A stretch of 64,000 nucleotides of DNA from Sphingomonas ginsengisoli An et al. 2013 (GCF_009363895.1 NZ_CP045434.1:310001-374000); one strand, 5' to 3'; shown: positions 10,071 to 20,100, numbered from the stretch's first letter. The notes: generated by a model from the letters alone, not told the origin. A program made the numbers and translations.

Positions 10071-10889
10071 TCAGGAGGCGAACTGTTCCATCGCGATCCG
10101 CTCGTCGAGGGCGTGTTCGGGATCGAACAGCAGGCTCAGCGAGCGGCTGCGGTCGAGGCTGACCTCGACCTCGGCGACGTCGCGCACCTCGAACTGGTCG
10201 GCGACCGCGGCGACCATTCGATCGTGGGGCGAGTGGATGCGAAACAGTAGCCGCGTATCGTCGGGCAGGATCGCGCCCGACCAGCGACGCGGGCGGAAGG
10301 GCGCGATCGGAGTCAGCGCCAGCATCCGCGCCGCGAGCGGCAGGATCGGGCCGCGGGCGGAGAGATTATAGGCGGTCGATCCGGCCGGGGTCGCCACCAA
10401 CACGCCGTCGCCGACCAGCTCGGGTAGCACCACGCGGCCGTTGACCAGCACCTCGACCTTGGCGACCTGGCGGGTTTCGCGGAGCAGGGAGACTTCGTTG
10501 ATCGCGTTGCTGGTCCATTCGTCGCCGTGGATCGTGCGGGCGACCATGGTCAGCGGGGCGACGCTGATCTTCTTGGCGGCTTCGATCCGCTCGGCGAGGC
10601 GATCGATTCGCCATTCGTTCATCAGGAAGCCGACCGTGCCGCGGTTCATCCCGAACACCGGCCGGAACTCGCCCTCGTCGAGCATTTGGTGGAGGACGTG
10701 AAGCATGAAACCGTCGCCGCCGAGCGCGACCAATTGGGTCGCCTGGCGATCCTCGGCGAAGCTGTAGCGACGGCGCAGCAGCTTGGCCGCCGCCTGCGCC
10801 GCTTCATTATGGCTGGCAACGAGGCCGATGCCCCGGGCGGCAAGGTCGCGGTCGACGGTGGCGGGGCTCGCGGGCAAGATGGCGCTCAC
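10071..10889 (-). CDS. nadK: NAD kinase
   Basis: 272-aa cytoplasmic enzyme that phosphorylates NAD to NADP. The diagnostic glycine-rich GGDGFML motif, the GMNRGTVGFLMNE segment, the TSNAINEVSLLRE (NE/D) motif and the VATPAGSTAYNLSARGP active-site segment are all present in order. It starts at GTG 10889, directly behind a strong GGAGGAG. It is transcribed away from the EAL gene, sharing a 95-base divergent region. Length and motifs are typical. Confidence 0.95.
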   Translation of the reverse strand: MSAILPASPATVDRDLAARGIGLVASHNEAAQAAAKLLRRRYSFAEDRQATQLVALGGDGFMLHVLHQMLDEGEFRPVFGMNRGTVGFLMNEWRIDRLAERIEAAKKISVAPLTMVARTIHGDEWTSNAINEVSLLRETRQVAKVEVLVNGRVVLPELVGDGVLVATPAGSTAYNLSARGPILPLAARMLALTPIAPFRPRRWSGAILPDDTRLLFRIHSPHDRMVAAVADQFEVRDVAEVEVSLDRSRSLSLLFDPEHALDERIAMEQFAS

Positions 10890-11020
10890 TTTACTCCTCC
10901 GCCGGGGCGGCCTTACGCCGGCAGCATAGCAGCCGATCGGCCCGCCGCCACTGTCCCGTTAAGACGCAGGAGAGTGGCGCAAGGGTGCATCTAAGGGCGA
11001 CGGCGTCTAAACGGACAGTG

Positions 11021-11857
11021 ATGACGGCCCCTTTCCATCCCCAGCGCGGCAAACGCGCTTCCGATCGGCCCGCTGCGCCGGCGCCGGTTCGCCAGGCTGA
11101 CGAGGCGCTTCAGCGGGCACTCGAGAACGATGAGCTCAGCATCGCCTTCCAGCCCCAGTTCGACGTTGCCAGCGGGGCGATGATCGGGGTCGAGGCGCTC
11201 GCCCGCTGGCCCGGGGTCGCCAGTCCGGTCGAGCTGTTCGCCCGCGCAGCGGACGCCAACCTGTCCGAGCGTCTGTCCCGAACGATGCAGCGCAAGGCGC
11301 TCCAGGCCGCCGGCCAGTGGCGCGACGGCCGCGCCGCGCTCAAGCTGTCGATCAACCTGCTGGCCGAAGATCTGGCGCGGCCCGGCTATGAGCAGTGGCT
11401 GCTCGACGAGATCGTCGCCGCCGGCCTGACGCCCGAGCGGATCACCGCCGAAATCACCGAGGGCAGCCTGGTCGCCGATCCCGTTGCGGCGGCCGCCCGG
11501 CTGGCGCGGCTGCGGTCCGCCGGCGTGCGGATCGCCGTCGACGACTTTGGTACCGGTTACGCCAGCCTCGCTTACCTCACCACGTTGCCGCTCGACCTCA
11601 TCAAGATCGACCGTGGGCTGATCATCGACATGGTCGGGGGCAGCCGCGACCGGATCGTGGTGCGCGCGCTGATTGCGCTCGCCCGTGAACTCGAGCTTGA
11701 GGTGGTGGTCGAAGGGGTGGAGGACCCGGCCCAGCTCGAATTGCTCCAGCAGTGGGGCTGCGATTATTACCAAGGCTTCCTCGGTGCCGAGGCGCTCGAC
11801 GATGTCGAGCTCGCCCGGTTCGTCAGCGAGGGCCGAACCGCGCCTCCAGCGCGTTGA
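11021..11857 (+). CDS. Stand-alone EAL domain cyclic-di-GMP phosphodiesterase
   Basis: EAL-family protein predicted to linearise c-di-GMP. The catalytic set looks complete: EALARW (EAL motif), Asn in LSINLL, Glu in ITAEITEGS, the DD pair in VDDFGTGYASL (conserved loop 6), Lys in LIKIDRG, Glu in VVEGVED and Gln in DYYQGF. There is no GGDEF, sensor or membrane domain, only a basic 30-residue N-terminus, so input must come from a partner or from expression. The frame also offers an upstream GTG at 10985; ATG 11021 was chosen but the ribosome site is weak for both. Its 3' end overlaps convergent surE by 35 bases. Confidence 0.88.
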   Translation: MTAPFHPQRGKRASDRPAAPAPVRQADEALQRALENDELSIAFQPQFDVASGAMIGVEALARWPGVASPVELFARAADANLSERLSRTMQRKALQAAGQWRDGRAALKLSINLLAEDLARPGYEQWLLDEIVAAGLTPERITAEITEGSLVADPVAAAARLARLRSAGVRIAVDDFGTGYASLAYLTTLPLDLIKIDRGLIIDMVGGSRDRIVVRALIALARELELEVVVEGVEDPAQLELLQQWGCDYYQGFLGAEALDDVELARFVSEGRTAPPAR

Positions 11858-12593
11858 GCGAGGGCTCGTGGGTAAGGTCGAGGTGGAGCGGGGTGACCGA
11901 CACATATTTGTCGGCGATCGCTTCGAGGTCGGTCTGGTGACCAGGCGTCTGGACCAGCGGCCCTAGTCCCAGCCAATAATAGTTGAAGCCACGTGGGTCG
12001 GTGCGGTGGATGATCTGGGTCCGCCCATAGTCGCGGATGCCCTGGCGGCAGACACGGACGCCGCGCACGTCGTCGGGCGCGCTGGGCGGGAAGTTGACGT
12101 TGACCAGCGTTCCTGCGGGCATGTCCTCCGTCAGCAGCGGACCAAGGACGCGCTCGGCCCACGCCTCGGCCGCGGCGAAGGGAACGGTGTCGCCCATCCC
12201 TTCGCGGGCGTAGGCCTGGCTGAGCGCGATCGAGCGCACCCCGGCAAGCGCGCCTTCCATCGCCGCCGAGACCGTGCCTGAGTAAGTGACATCTTCACCC
12301 AGATTCGCGCCGCGATTGATGCCTGACAGGATCACGTCCGGGCGCGCGTCCTTCATCACGTGGAACAGCGCCATCAGCACCGAATCGGTCGGCGTGCCCG
12401 CCACCGCGAACCGGCGCTCGCCCAGCTTGCGCAGCCGGAGCGGCCTGGTGAGGGTCAGCGAATGACCCGTGCCCGACTGCTCCTCGAGCGGCGCCACCAC
12501 CCAGATATCGTCGGAAAACCGCCGCGCGACCTCCTCCAGCAGCTTGAGGCCAGCGGCGTTCACGCCATCGTCGTTGGTGAGGAGGATGCGCAT
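11823..12593 (-). CDS. surE: 5'/3'-nucleotidase SurE
   Basis: Metal-dependent survival-protein nucleotidase of 256 aa, the family's normal length. The N-terminus MRILLTNDDGVNAAGL carries the metal-binding Asp pair, followed by the Ser/Asn ligands in SGINRGANLGEDVTYSGTV. The frame is open further upstream, but ATG 12593 starts exactly at the conserved MRILLTNDD, so the longer form is rejected. SurE is usually beside pcm or nlpD in gammaproteobacteria; here it stands alone, with dksA divergent across a 288-base gap. Confidence 0.96.
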   Translation of the reverse strand: MRILLTNDDGVNAAGLKLLEEVARRFSDDIWVVAPLEEQSGTGHSLTLTRPLRLRKLGERRFAVAGTPTDSVLMALFHVMKDARPDVILSGINRGANLGEDVTYSGTVSAAMEGALAGVRSIALSQAYAREGMGDTVPFAAAEAWAERVLGPLLTEDMPAGTLVNVNFPPSAPDDVRGVRVCRQGIRDYGRTQIIHRTDPRGFNYYWLGLGPLVQTPGHQTDLEAIADKYVSVTPLHLDLTHEPSLNALEARFGPR

Positions 12594-12881
12594 GCCGCGG
12601 CTCTGGCCCAGCACCGGAGAGCCCGCAAGTGTCCCGACTTGCGCCATTTTGGCAACAAACGGCACGATTCGCGTGTCGTCCAGTCAACAGGGCGCTTGTT
12701 CGACTCTCGCGATGGACTTATGGGCGCGCTGGGGAATGGCCGACTTCACCGGGTCTAAGTCCCGGTAAAGTCTCGTATTCGTCTCCGGTTGTCCGGGTGG
12801 CCCCGGGTACCGGCGGCACCGTGCTTGAACGGTCTCGAGCGGCCTTGTGGCGGTCGCTCGTGACCATGAGGGAGGGGACTT
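12594..12881 (+). other. 288-base surE-dksA intergenic region with two small stem-loops
   Basis: The longest non-coding stretch in the window that is not interrupted by a site of known function. It holds a 7-bp hairpin (CGCAAGT / ACTTGCG, 12624-12643) followed by CCATTTT, and a 6-bp hairpin (ACCGGG / CCCGGT, 12748-12766). GC-rich inverted segments run to about 12815, then GAGGGAGGGG before the dksA ATG. It probably contains divergent promoters and a structured dksA leader. I could not identify a known riboswitch or small RNA. Confidence 0.4.
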
Positions 12882-13346
12882 ATGGCGACGGCACTGGTCG
12901 ACATCTACGGGGATCACCCCGTCTCGTTCGATACGATGATCCTGCCGCACGGCTACAAGCCGAGCGACGACGAAGAGTTCATGTGCACCGCGCACAAGGC
13001 CTACTTCCTGCGCAAGCTGCTCGACTGGAAGGACGCCATCGTCGAGGAGAGCCGGGCGACCATGGCCCAGCTCCAGATCGACTCGCTCCGCGAGCCCGAT
13101 CTCGCCGATCGCGCGTCGAGCGAAACCGACTGGGGGATCGAGCTTCGCACCCGTGACCGCCAGCGCAAGCTCATCGGTAAGATCGAGGCGGCGATCCGCC
13201 GCCTCTATGCCGGTGAATATGGCTATTGCGACGTCACCGGGGAGCCGATCAGCCTCGGCCGGCTCGAAGCCCGCCCGATCGCGACCATGACGCTGGAAGC
13301 GCAGGAGCGGCACGAACGGATCGAGAAGGTCAGCCGCGACGACTGA
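12882..13346 (+). CDS. dksA: RNA polymerase-binding transcription factor DksA
   Basis: 154-aa secondary-channel regulator of RNA polymerase that works with ppGpp in the stringent response. It has an N-terminal region, a long coiled coil (about residues 35-110) and the C-terminal globular signature GEYGYCDVTGEPISLGRLEARP. Of the four zinc-finger cysteines of E. coli DksA only one remains (YCDVTG), and the second pair is replaced (ATMTLEAQERHE). This cysteine-poor form is known in alphaproteobacteria and is not damage. The ATG is preceded by GGGAGGGG. It is preceded by a structured, GC-rich leader. Confidence 0.93.
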   Translation: MATALVDIYGDHPVSFDTMILPHGYKPSDDEEFMCTAHKAYFLRKLLDWKDAIVEESRATMAQLQIDSLREPDLADRASSETDWGIELRTRDRQRKLIGKIEAAIRRLYAGEYGYCDVTGEPISLGRLEARPIATMTLEAQERHERIEKVSRDD

Positions 13347-13401
13347 CTTTTGGGTCACGCGCCCGACCCCACCGGGGGGCGGGGCAGGGCGCCGTTCCCA
13401 C

Positions 13402-13578
13402 TCAGTGCAGCGTGGCGAGGCCGAGCATCTCGTCCTTGAGACGCAGCTTTTCCTTTTTCAGTTGATGGAGGAGCACATCGTCGGGGTGGGGTCGCTGCTC
13501 TTCCGCGTCGATCTGTGACTGGAGAGCAGCATGCTTAGATGCCAGAGCGTCGACGTGTGCATTTTCCATATTCGTCAT
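13402..13578 (-). CDS. DUF465 (YdcH-type) small helical protein
   Basis: 58-codon gene, read directly from the minus strand. The product begins MTNMENAHVDALASKHAALQ and ends with HQLKKEKLRLKDEMLGL. The KKxKLxLKDE core is the signature of the DUF465/YdcH family of short coiled-coil proteins. The ATG at 13578 is preceded by AAGGAAGGG, a strong ribosome site. It is convergent with dksA and divergent from a second DUF465 gene at 13707, with 128 bases between them. Function is not known for the family. Confidence 0.88.
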   Translation of the reverse strand: MTNMENAHVDALASKHAALQSQIDAEEQRPHPDDVLLHQLKKEKLRLKDEMLGLATLH

Positions 13579-13706
13579 TCCCTTCCTTAGGTAGCGACCC
13601 CATTAGAAAACCACAGACGGACGACTTTGTCGCGTCACATTTGATCCATCCGGCCCGCGCCTCCGCTCGGTTGGCCGTTTCCCCAAGGTAGCCGTTAAAC
13701 GAGGTT

Positions 13707-13904
13707 ATGAACGACGATCTTCTCCACGGTCGGCTCGACGCCTTGCGGTCAGAGCATCGGACGCTCGACGAGGAGTTGCGGGCGCTCGTCGCCGAGCCCA
13801 ACGGCAACCAGCTCGAGCTGGCGCGGCTCAAGCGGAGCAAGCTACGTCTCAAGGACGAGATCGCTTTTCTTGAAGACCAATTGGTCCCCGACATCATCGC
13901 TTGA
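13707..13904 (+). CDS. DUF465 (YdcH-type) small helical protein, second copy
   Basis: 65-aa all-helical protein with the same core as its divergent neighbour (LARLKRSKLRLKDEIAFLEDQL). No signal peptide or membrane helix is seen. It is followed by a DUF1465 gene after 91 bases. DUF465 proteins next to DUF1465 recur in alphaproteobacteria, so a shared role is plausible but unproven. The two copies here differ in their N-terminal halves, which suggests paralogues rather than a recent duplication. Confidence 0.88.
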   Translation: MNDDLLHGRLDALRSEHRTLDEELRALVAEPNGNQLELARLKRSKLRLKDEIAFLEDQLVPDIIA

Positions 13905-13995
13905 GCTGTCCCGCAAAGGGATGGGTGGTGCCAGGGCGCACCCCGTCCGTCCAAGCCGCGTTCCCCCCGTAACGATACCGTGCCAGAAGAGCGTC

Positions 13996-14490
13996 ATGAG
14001 TGACCCGTTCGACCCAGCTGCCGATCGTGCCCGGACCACCCCGCGCCTGATCGAGAGCCTCTACACCGAGGCGATGGTGCTGGCCGACGAGGCGCGCACC
14101 TATTTCGATCGCGAAGGCCGCGACGAACGCTCGCAGCTCGATCCGTTCGTGCGGGTCGGCTTCGCCTGCGAGTCGCTCAAGGTCACCACGCGGATCATGC
14201 ACATCGTCGCCTGGCTGCTGACCCAGCGCGCGGTCGAGACGGGCGAGATCGCGCCGGCCAGCGCGACCCGTCCCGAGCGGCGCCTCGGCCACGCGGCCGA
14301 CAGCGATCCGGACGTGGTCTCGCAACTTCCCGCGGCCGCCCAGCGCCTCGTCACGGCCAGCACCGAGCTTTATGCGCGGGTCAAAAGGTTGGACGAAGAG
14401 GGCTTCGACGAGGCCCCGGTGCCGAGCCCGGCGCGAGCGCTGATGGGGCGGCTCGAACGCGACCTCCGGCGCGGCGCGCACGGCGACTAG
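13996..14490 (+). CDS. DUF1465 family protein
   Basis: 164-aa cytoplasmic helical protein matching the alphaproteobacterial DUF1465 family. The core includes LIESLYTEAMVLADEARTYFD, then VRVGFACESLKVTTRIMHIVAWLL. The open frame begins at 13870, inside the preceding DUF465 gene, but ATG 13996 gives the family N-terminus (MSDPFDPAA). There is no signal peptide. DUF1465 proteins are uncharacterised; some are suspected regulators. Confidence 0.85.
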   Translation: MSDPFDPAADRARTTPRLIESLYTEAMVLADEARTYFDREGRDERSQLDPFVRVGFACESLKVTTRIMHIVAWLLTQRAVETGEIAPASATRPERRLGHAADSDPDVVSQLPAAAQRLVTASTELYARVKRLDEEGFDEAPVPSPARALMGRLERDLRRGAHGD

Positions 14491-14523
14491 GAGCGCGCCG
14501 CGACGCGCGCTACGCTCGCCCGC

Positions 14524-15669
14524 ATGACGTCCTTCCGCTTCAATCCCGGCCCGCGGCTGCTGAGCGGCCCCGGGCGCAGCCGCGACCTCGCCGAGCAGCT
14601 TCCCGCCGGACCGGTGCTGTTCGTCACCGACGCCGACGTGCGGCGGCTGGGACTGCCCGACGACGCCCTCGCTGCGTTGGCCCAGAGCGGACGGCAGGTC
14701 ACCGTCTTCGACGCAGTCGAAGCCGATCCGTCGCGGTCGACATTGCTGGCCGCGGTCGAAGCCGGCCGCGACGCGGGTGTGGCGAGCGTGATCGGGTTCG
14801 GCGGGGGCAGCCCGATGGATGTCGCCAAGCTCGCCGCTTATCTGCTCGGCTCGGGCGACGACCTCGACCGCATCTGGGGGGTCGGGTTGGCGACGGGCGC
14901 GCGCCTGCCGTTGGCGCTCGTTCCCACCACCGCCGGCACCGGCAGTGAGGCGACTCCGGTCGCGGTGATCACCTGCGAAGGCGCCGAGAAGCGCGGGGTC
15001 AACAGCCCGGCGCTGATCGCCGACTGGGCGGTACTCGACGCCGAGCTGACATTGGGTATGCCGCGCGCACTGACCGCCGCGACGGGCATCGACGCGATGG
15101 TCCACGCGATCGAGGCTTACACCTCGGCGCACGCCAAGAACCCGCTGTCGGATCTCTACGCCCGCGAGGCGCTGCGGTTGCTCGGCGCCAACCTCATCAC
15201 GGCCTGCGAAGACCCGGGCGACCGCGATGCGCGCTCGGCGATGCTGCTCGGCGCGCATCTTGCCGGGCTGGCCTTCGCCAACGCGCCCGTCGCCGGCGTC
15301 CATGCGCTCGCTTATCCGCTCGGCGGGATCCACCATCTGCCGCATGGGCTCAGCAATGCGCTGATGCTGCGCCACGTGCTCGGCTTCAATGCGGAGGCGG
15401 CGCGCGAGCATTATGCCGAGCTGGCCGAAGTGCTCGACCCCGACTGCAGTGCTCTCGGCAGCCAGGCCCGGGCGGCGCTGCTCATCGAGCGGCTCGACCG
15501 GCTGGTGATCGACAGCGGGCTTCAGCCACGCCTGCGCGATCACGGCATCGGCTTCGAGGAAGCACCGACGCTTGCGCGCGAAGCGATGAAGCAACAACGA
15601 CTGCTGGTGAATAATCCGGTTCCGATCAGCGAGGCCGATGCCCAGCGGCTTTACGAGGCGGCGTGGTGA
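14524..15669 (+). CDS. Iron-containing alcohol dehydrogenase
   Basis: 381-aa group III (iron-type) alcohol dehydrogenase family enzyme. Visible are the NAD-binding GFGGGSPMDVAK segment, PTTAGTGSEATPVAV, the metal-ligand region GIDAMVHAIEAY (Asp, His) and HALAYPLGGIHHLPHGLSNA (later His ligands). The substrate cannot be told from sequence; relatives act on butanol, 1,3-propanediol, lactaldehyde, maleylacetate and others. The downstream hotdog thioesterase overlaps its stop codon, so the two are co-translated and may act in one short catabolic step. Confidence 0.93.
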   Translation: MTSFRFNPGPRLLSGPGRSRDLAEQLPAGPVLFVTDADVRRLGLPDDALAALAQSGRQVTVFDAVEADPSRSTLLAAVEAGRDAGVASVIGFGGGSPMDVAKLAAYLLGSGDDLDRIWGVGLATGARLPLALVPTTAGTGSEATPVAVITCEGAEKRGVNSPALIADWAVLDAELTLGMPRALTAATGIDAMVHAIEAYTSAHAKNPLSDLYAREALRLLGANLITACEDPGDRDARSAMLLGAHLAGLAFANAPVAGVHALAYPLGGIHHLPHGLSNALMLRHVLGFNAEAAREHYAELAEVLDPDCSALGSQARAALLIERLDRLVIDSGLQPRLRDHGIGFEEAPTLAREAMKQQRLLVNNPVPISEADAQRLYEAAW

Positions 15670-16097
15670 GCCGCCCGGCCGCGCCCGCCCGCGCCGACTT
15701 CCGCCACTGGCAGACTGTTACTACGCGCTGGGCCGACAACGACGCCTACGGGCACGTCAACAATACCGTCTATTACCAATGGTTCGACAGCGTAGTGAAC
15801 GCGTGGCTCGTCGAGCGGGGGCTGCTCGACATCGCCGCCGGCGACCCGATCGCGCTGGTCGCGGAAACAGGCTGCGCCTATTTCGCGCCGCTCAGCTTTC
15901 CCGGCGAAGTCGAGGTTGGCCTTGTGGTCGCCGAGCTTGGCCGCTCGTCGGTGCGTTACCGGATCGGGGTATTCGCGCCCGGTGCGGCGACGGCCGCGGC
16001 GGCGGGTGAATTCGTCCATGTCGCGGTTGGCCGAAACGACCGCCGCCCGGTGCCGTGGCCCGAGGCTTGGCGCGCCGCCTTAGCCAGCCTCAGCTGA
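15666..16097 (+). CDS. 4-hydroxybenzoyl-CoA thioesterase-like hotdog protein
   Basis: 143-aa acyl-CoA thioesterase of the 4HBT/YbgC hotdog superfamily. The motif RWADNDAYGHVNNTVYYQWFDS carries the catalytic Asp and the GHVNN turn. GTG 15666 overlaps the stop of the dehydrogenase (GTGA), the usual coupled arrangement; GTG 15663 is equally possible. The 3' end meets the convergent flavoprotein at TCAGCTGA, an 8-bp palindrome supplying TGA to both genes. Substrate unknown. Confidence 0.9.
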   Translation: MSRPAAPARADFRHWQTVTTRWADNDAYGHVNNTVYYQWFDSVVNAWLVERGLLDIAAGDPIALVAETGCAYFAPLSFPGEVEVGLVVAELGRSSVRYRIGVFAPGAATAAAAGEFVHVAVGRNDRRPVPWPEAWRAALASLS

Positions 16098-17046
16098 TCG
16101 CCAGCCGGCCACGAGCCGCGCTATATTCGGCCGCCCACCGGGCGACGAGATCGGCGGTCGGCTGAACCCGGTCGATGACCCCGATCCCCATTCCCGAGCC
16201 CCAGATGTCGCGCCATGCCTTGGCTCCACTGGCGCTGGCGAAGCTCATCGCTTCGGGGCCGCTCTCGGGCAGATTGTCGGGGTCGAGCCCGGCCGCGGCG
16301 ATCGATGAGCGCAGATAATTGCCGTGGATACCGGTGAAGAGGTTGGAATAGACGATGTCGCCCGCGCCACTGGCAACGATTCCCTGCTTGTAGCCTTCGT
16401 CGGCGCGGGCCTCGTCGGTGGCGATGAAGGGCGAGCCGATGTAGGCGAAGTCGGCGCCCATCGCTTGCGCGGCGAGGATCGCCCCGCCGGTCGCGATCGA
16501 GCCCGACAGCGCCAGCGGCCCGTCGAACCATTTGCGGATTTCCTGCACCAGCGCGAACGGCGACCATTTGCCGGCATGACCGCCGGCGCCAGCGGCGACC
16601 GCGATGAGGCCGTCCGCGCCTTTCTCGATCGCCTTGCGGGCGTAGCGGTCGTCGATCACGTCATGGAGCGTGATGCCGCCCCAGCTATGGACTGCGGTGT
16701 TGAGCTCCTCGCGCGCACCGAGCGAGGTGATGACGATCGGCACCTTCCACTTGGCGCAGGTCGCGACATCCTCCTCGAACCGCTCGTTCGAGCGGTGTAC
16801 GATCTGGTTGACGGCGAAGGGCGCGGCTGGCGCGTCCGGATGGTCGCGGTCATGCGCGCTGAGCGCCTCGGTGATCTCGTGAATCCACTCGTCGAGCTGG
16901 CTTTGCGGGCGCGCGTTGAGCGCGGGAAAGCTGCCGACCACGCCGGCCTTGCACTGGGCGATCACCAGCGCCGGGTTGGAGACGATGAACAAGGGCGCGC
17001 CGATCACGGGCAGGCGCAGCTGGTCGAAAATCCGTGGCACGGCCAT
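16090..17046 (-). CDS. Nitronate monooxygenase / 2-nitropropane dioxygenase-like flavoprotein
   Basis: 318-aa FMN-dependent TIM barrel of the NPD/NMO family (class I/II nitronate monooxygenase or enoyl-ACP reductase II-like). The N-terminus LRLPVIGAPLFIVSNPALV, the AVAAGAGGHAGKWSPF segment with the conserved His, and the GGAILAAQAMGADFAYIGS phosphate-binding region are present. Longer open frame upstream is rejected because ATG 17046 matches the family start. It is divergent from the hybrid kinase (140-base shared region). True substrate uncertain. Confidence 0.88.
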   Translation of the reverse strand: MAVPRIFDQLRLPVIGAPLFIVSNPALVIAQCKAGVVGSFPALNARPQSQLDEWIHEITEALSAHDRDHPDAPAAPFAVNQIVHRSNERFEEDVATCAKWKVPIVITSLGAREELNTAVHSWGGITLHDVIDDRYARKAIEKGADGLIAVAAGAGGHAGKWSPFALVQEIRKWFDGPLALSGSIATGGAILAAQAMGADFAYIGSPFIATDEARADEGYKQGIVASGAGDIVYSNLFTGIHGNYLRSSIAAAGLDPDNLPESGPEAMSFASASGAKAWRDIWGSGMGIGVIDRVQPTADLVARWAAEYSAARGRLAIS

Positions 17047-17186
17047 GTCTTGCGGCGGCTCCGCTGGAGGGGATGCGTTTCGATTGGCTACCAAGGCCGT
17101 CGGCGCTTGGCAAACCGCAGCAAAGGGATGCAAACATCACCGTTACGCAATTCAGGGCAATAAGCCCGGGGGGATCCGCTTCAGCC

Positions 17187-20100
17187 ATGGCCGACCAAGA
17201 CCACGCGTCGCCGGCTTCGACACAGCTTGCGGCTTTCGACGTCTTCCGCGCCTTCGCCGACAATCTGCCCCAGCTGGCGTGGATCGCCGACGCCGAAGGT
17301 TCGATCTACTGGTACAACCAGCGCTGGCTCGATTACACTGGCACCACGCTCGACCAGATGTTCGGTTGGGGTTGGACCACCGTCCACGATCCCGCCGAAC
17401 TCGACCGGGTGGTGGCCAATTGGCGCGCCGCGCTGGCCGCGGGCGAGCCGTGGGAGGACACGTTCCCGCTGCGCCGCGCCGACGGCACGTTCCGCACCTT
17501 TCTGTCGCGCGCCAATCCCTGTCACGGCGCAGATGGCGCCATCACCCACTGGTTCGGGACCAACACCGACATCACCGACCAGTTGATCGCCGAAGAACGG
17601 ATGCGCGAGGCGCAGCAGCGGCTCGCCGCCGCGCTCGAGGCGAGCGAGACCGGGACCTTTTTCTGGGACATGCGCAGCAACGCGCTCGACTGGGACGAGG
17701 CACTGGACCGCCTGTTCGGCCTGCCGCCCGGGAAGACCGCGCGCAGCCTCGACCAGTTCCTGGCGATGGTTCACCCCGACGATCGCGCTGGGGTGGTCGA
17801 ACGGTGCGAGCGCTGCGTTGCCGAGGGCGCTGACTTCGACATGGAATTCCGCGTCATCCGCCCGGATGGCGAGCAGCGCTGGCTGTACGACCGCGGCAAG
17901 ACCGTACTCGACGCCGACGGCAAGCCCGCGCTCCTGTCGGGCGCATGCGTCGACATCACCGCCCGCCGGCACTCGGAAGAAGCGGCGCGGATCGGCGCTC
18001 GTGAAATTGAGGCAATCTACCAGGCCGCGCCGGTCGGGCTGACTGTGCTGGACCAGCATGGCCGTTACGTCCGGATCAACCAGCGGCTTGCCGAGATCAA
18101 TGGGGTCGCGGCCGACGACCATATCGGCCGCACGCTGCGCGATGTCGTGCCCGCGCTCGCCGAAGCCGGCGAAGCGCTATTCGACCGGGTGCTTGCCGGC
18201 GAGGAGGTCTGGGGGCTGGAGATGACGGGCGAGACTGCCGCCCAGCCCGGGGTCCAACGCACCTGGCGCGAAAACTGGCTGCCGATGCGCGACGATGACG
18301 GTTCGATCATCGGCGTCACCATTTCGGCCGAGGAGATCACCCAGGCCAAGGAGTCCGAGCGCCGCCTGCTCGCCAGCGAGGAGCGCTACCGGGCATTGTT
18401 CGAATCGATGGAGCAGGGTTTCTGCGTCGTCGAGGTCACGCCCGGCGACGACGGGAAGGTCGATCACCGCTTCATCGAAATCAACCCGGCCTTCTCACGG
18501 CAGAGCGGTCTTCCCCCGAGTGTGATTGGCCATTCGATCAAGGAGGCGGTTCCCGACCTCGAGCAAAGTTGGTCGGACCATTATGCCGAGATCGCGCGGA
18601 CCGGCATCTCCCAGCGTTTCGTCGAACATGCTGCGCCGCTTGGCCGCTGGTTCGAAGTCTATGCCTTTCGGATCGGCGATCCGGCGCGGCGACATGTGGC
18701 CATCCTGTTCAGCGACGTCACCGAGCGGGTGCGCCGCGAAGAGGATTTGCGGCTTCGCCTCAACGCCATTCCGCAGATGGTCTGGTCGACCCGCCCCGAC
18801 GGTTTCCACGATTTCTACAACGACCGCTGGTACGAATATACCGGCACGCCGCCGGGATCGACCGACGGCGAGGGCTGGAACGACATGTTTCATCCCGACG
18901 ACCAGGAGCGCGCCTGGGCGCGGTGGCGCGCTTCGCTGGCCAGCGGCGAACCCTATGAGATCGAATATCGCCTGCGCCACAACAGCGGCGACTATCGCTG
19001 GGTGCTCGGCCGCGCGCTGCCGGTGCGCGACGAAGAGGGCGAGATCGTCCGCTGGATGGGGACCTGCACCGACGTCGACGACACTGTCCGCGCCCGCACC
19101 GCGCTCGAGGAATCCGAAGCGACCCTGCGGGCAGTGATCGAGAGCATGCCGGTCGGACTGATGTTCTCCGACGCGACGGGCAAACTCACCGGGCGCAACC
19201 AGCGGATCGGCGATATCCTCCTGACCGAGCCGCCACTGACCAAGGAAGTCGGCGACTATGCGCGGGACTATCGCTCCTTTCACGGTGACGGGCGACCGGT
19301 CGAGAACCATGAATTCCCGCTGGCTCGTGTTGTCAGCGGGGCCGAGCAGCGACCCGAACTCGAATGCCAGGTGACGCGCGGCGACGGTTCGCTCGCCTGG
19401 GTCCGCTACGTCGCCGCCCCAATCGAGGATGCCGGCGGCAATTTGGTGGGCGGGGTGGTCGCCACGATCGACATTGACCGCGAGAAGCGGCTGGCCGAAG
19501 GGCTCGAACGCGAAGTCGAGAAGGTCGTTGGCGAGCGCGAGGCCGCGCAGGAGGCACTCCGCCAGTCGCAGAAGCTTGAGGCGATGGGCCAGCTCACCGG
19601 CGGGGTGGCGCACGACTTCAACAATCTGCTCACCCCGATCATCGGCAGTCTCGACCTGCTCCATCGCAAGGAAGTCGGTGACGCGCGGATGCAGCGGCTG
19701 GTCGACGGCGCGCTGCAGTCGGCCGAGCGGGCCAAGACGCTGGTCCAGCGCCTGCTCGCCTTCGCCCGCCGCCAACCGCTCCAGCCGACGGCGATCGACG
19801 TCGGCCAAATCGTCGAGGACATGGCCGACCTCATCGCCAGCACATCGGGGCCGCGGGTGCGGGTGGCGGTGACGGTCGCGCCGGGGCTGCCGCCAGCCCG
19901 TGCCGACGGCAACCAGCTCGAGATGGCGCTGCTCAACCTCAGCGTGAACGCGCGCGACGCCATGCCGAGCGGCGGCCGGCTCAATATCGACGTCCGTTCG
20001 GCCGACGCGCCGTCCGACCTGCCCGACCTCGCCGGCCGGCCGCACATCGTCCTCACGGTCGCCGACACCGGGCTCGGGATGGACGAGGAGACGCTCGCCC

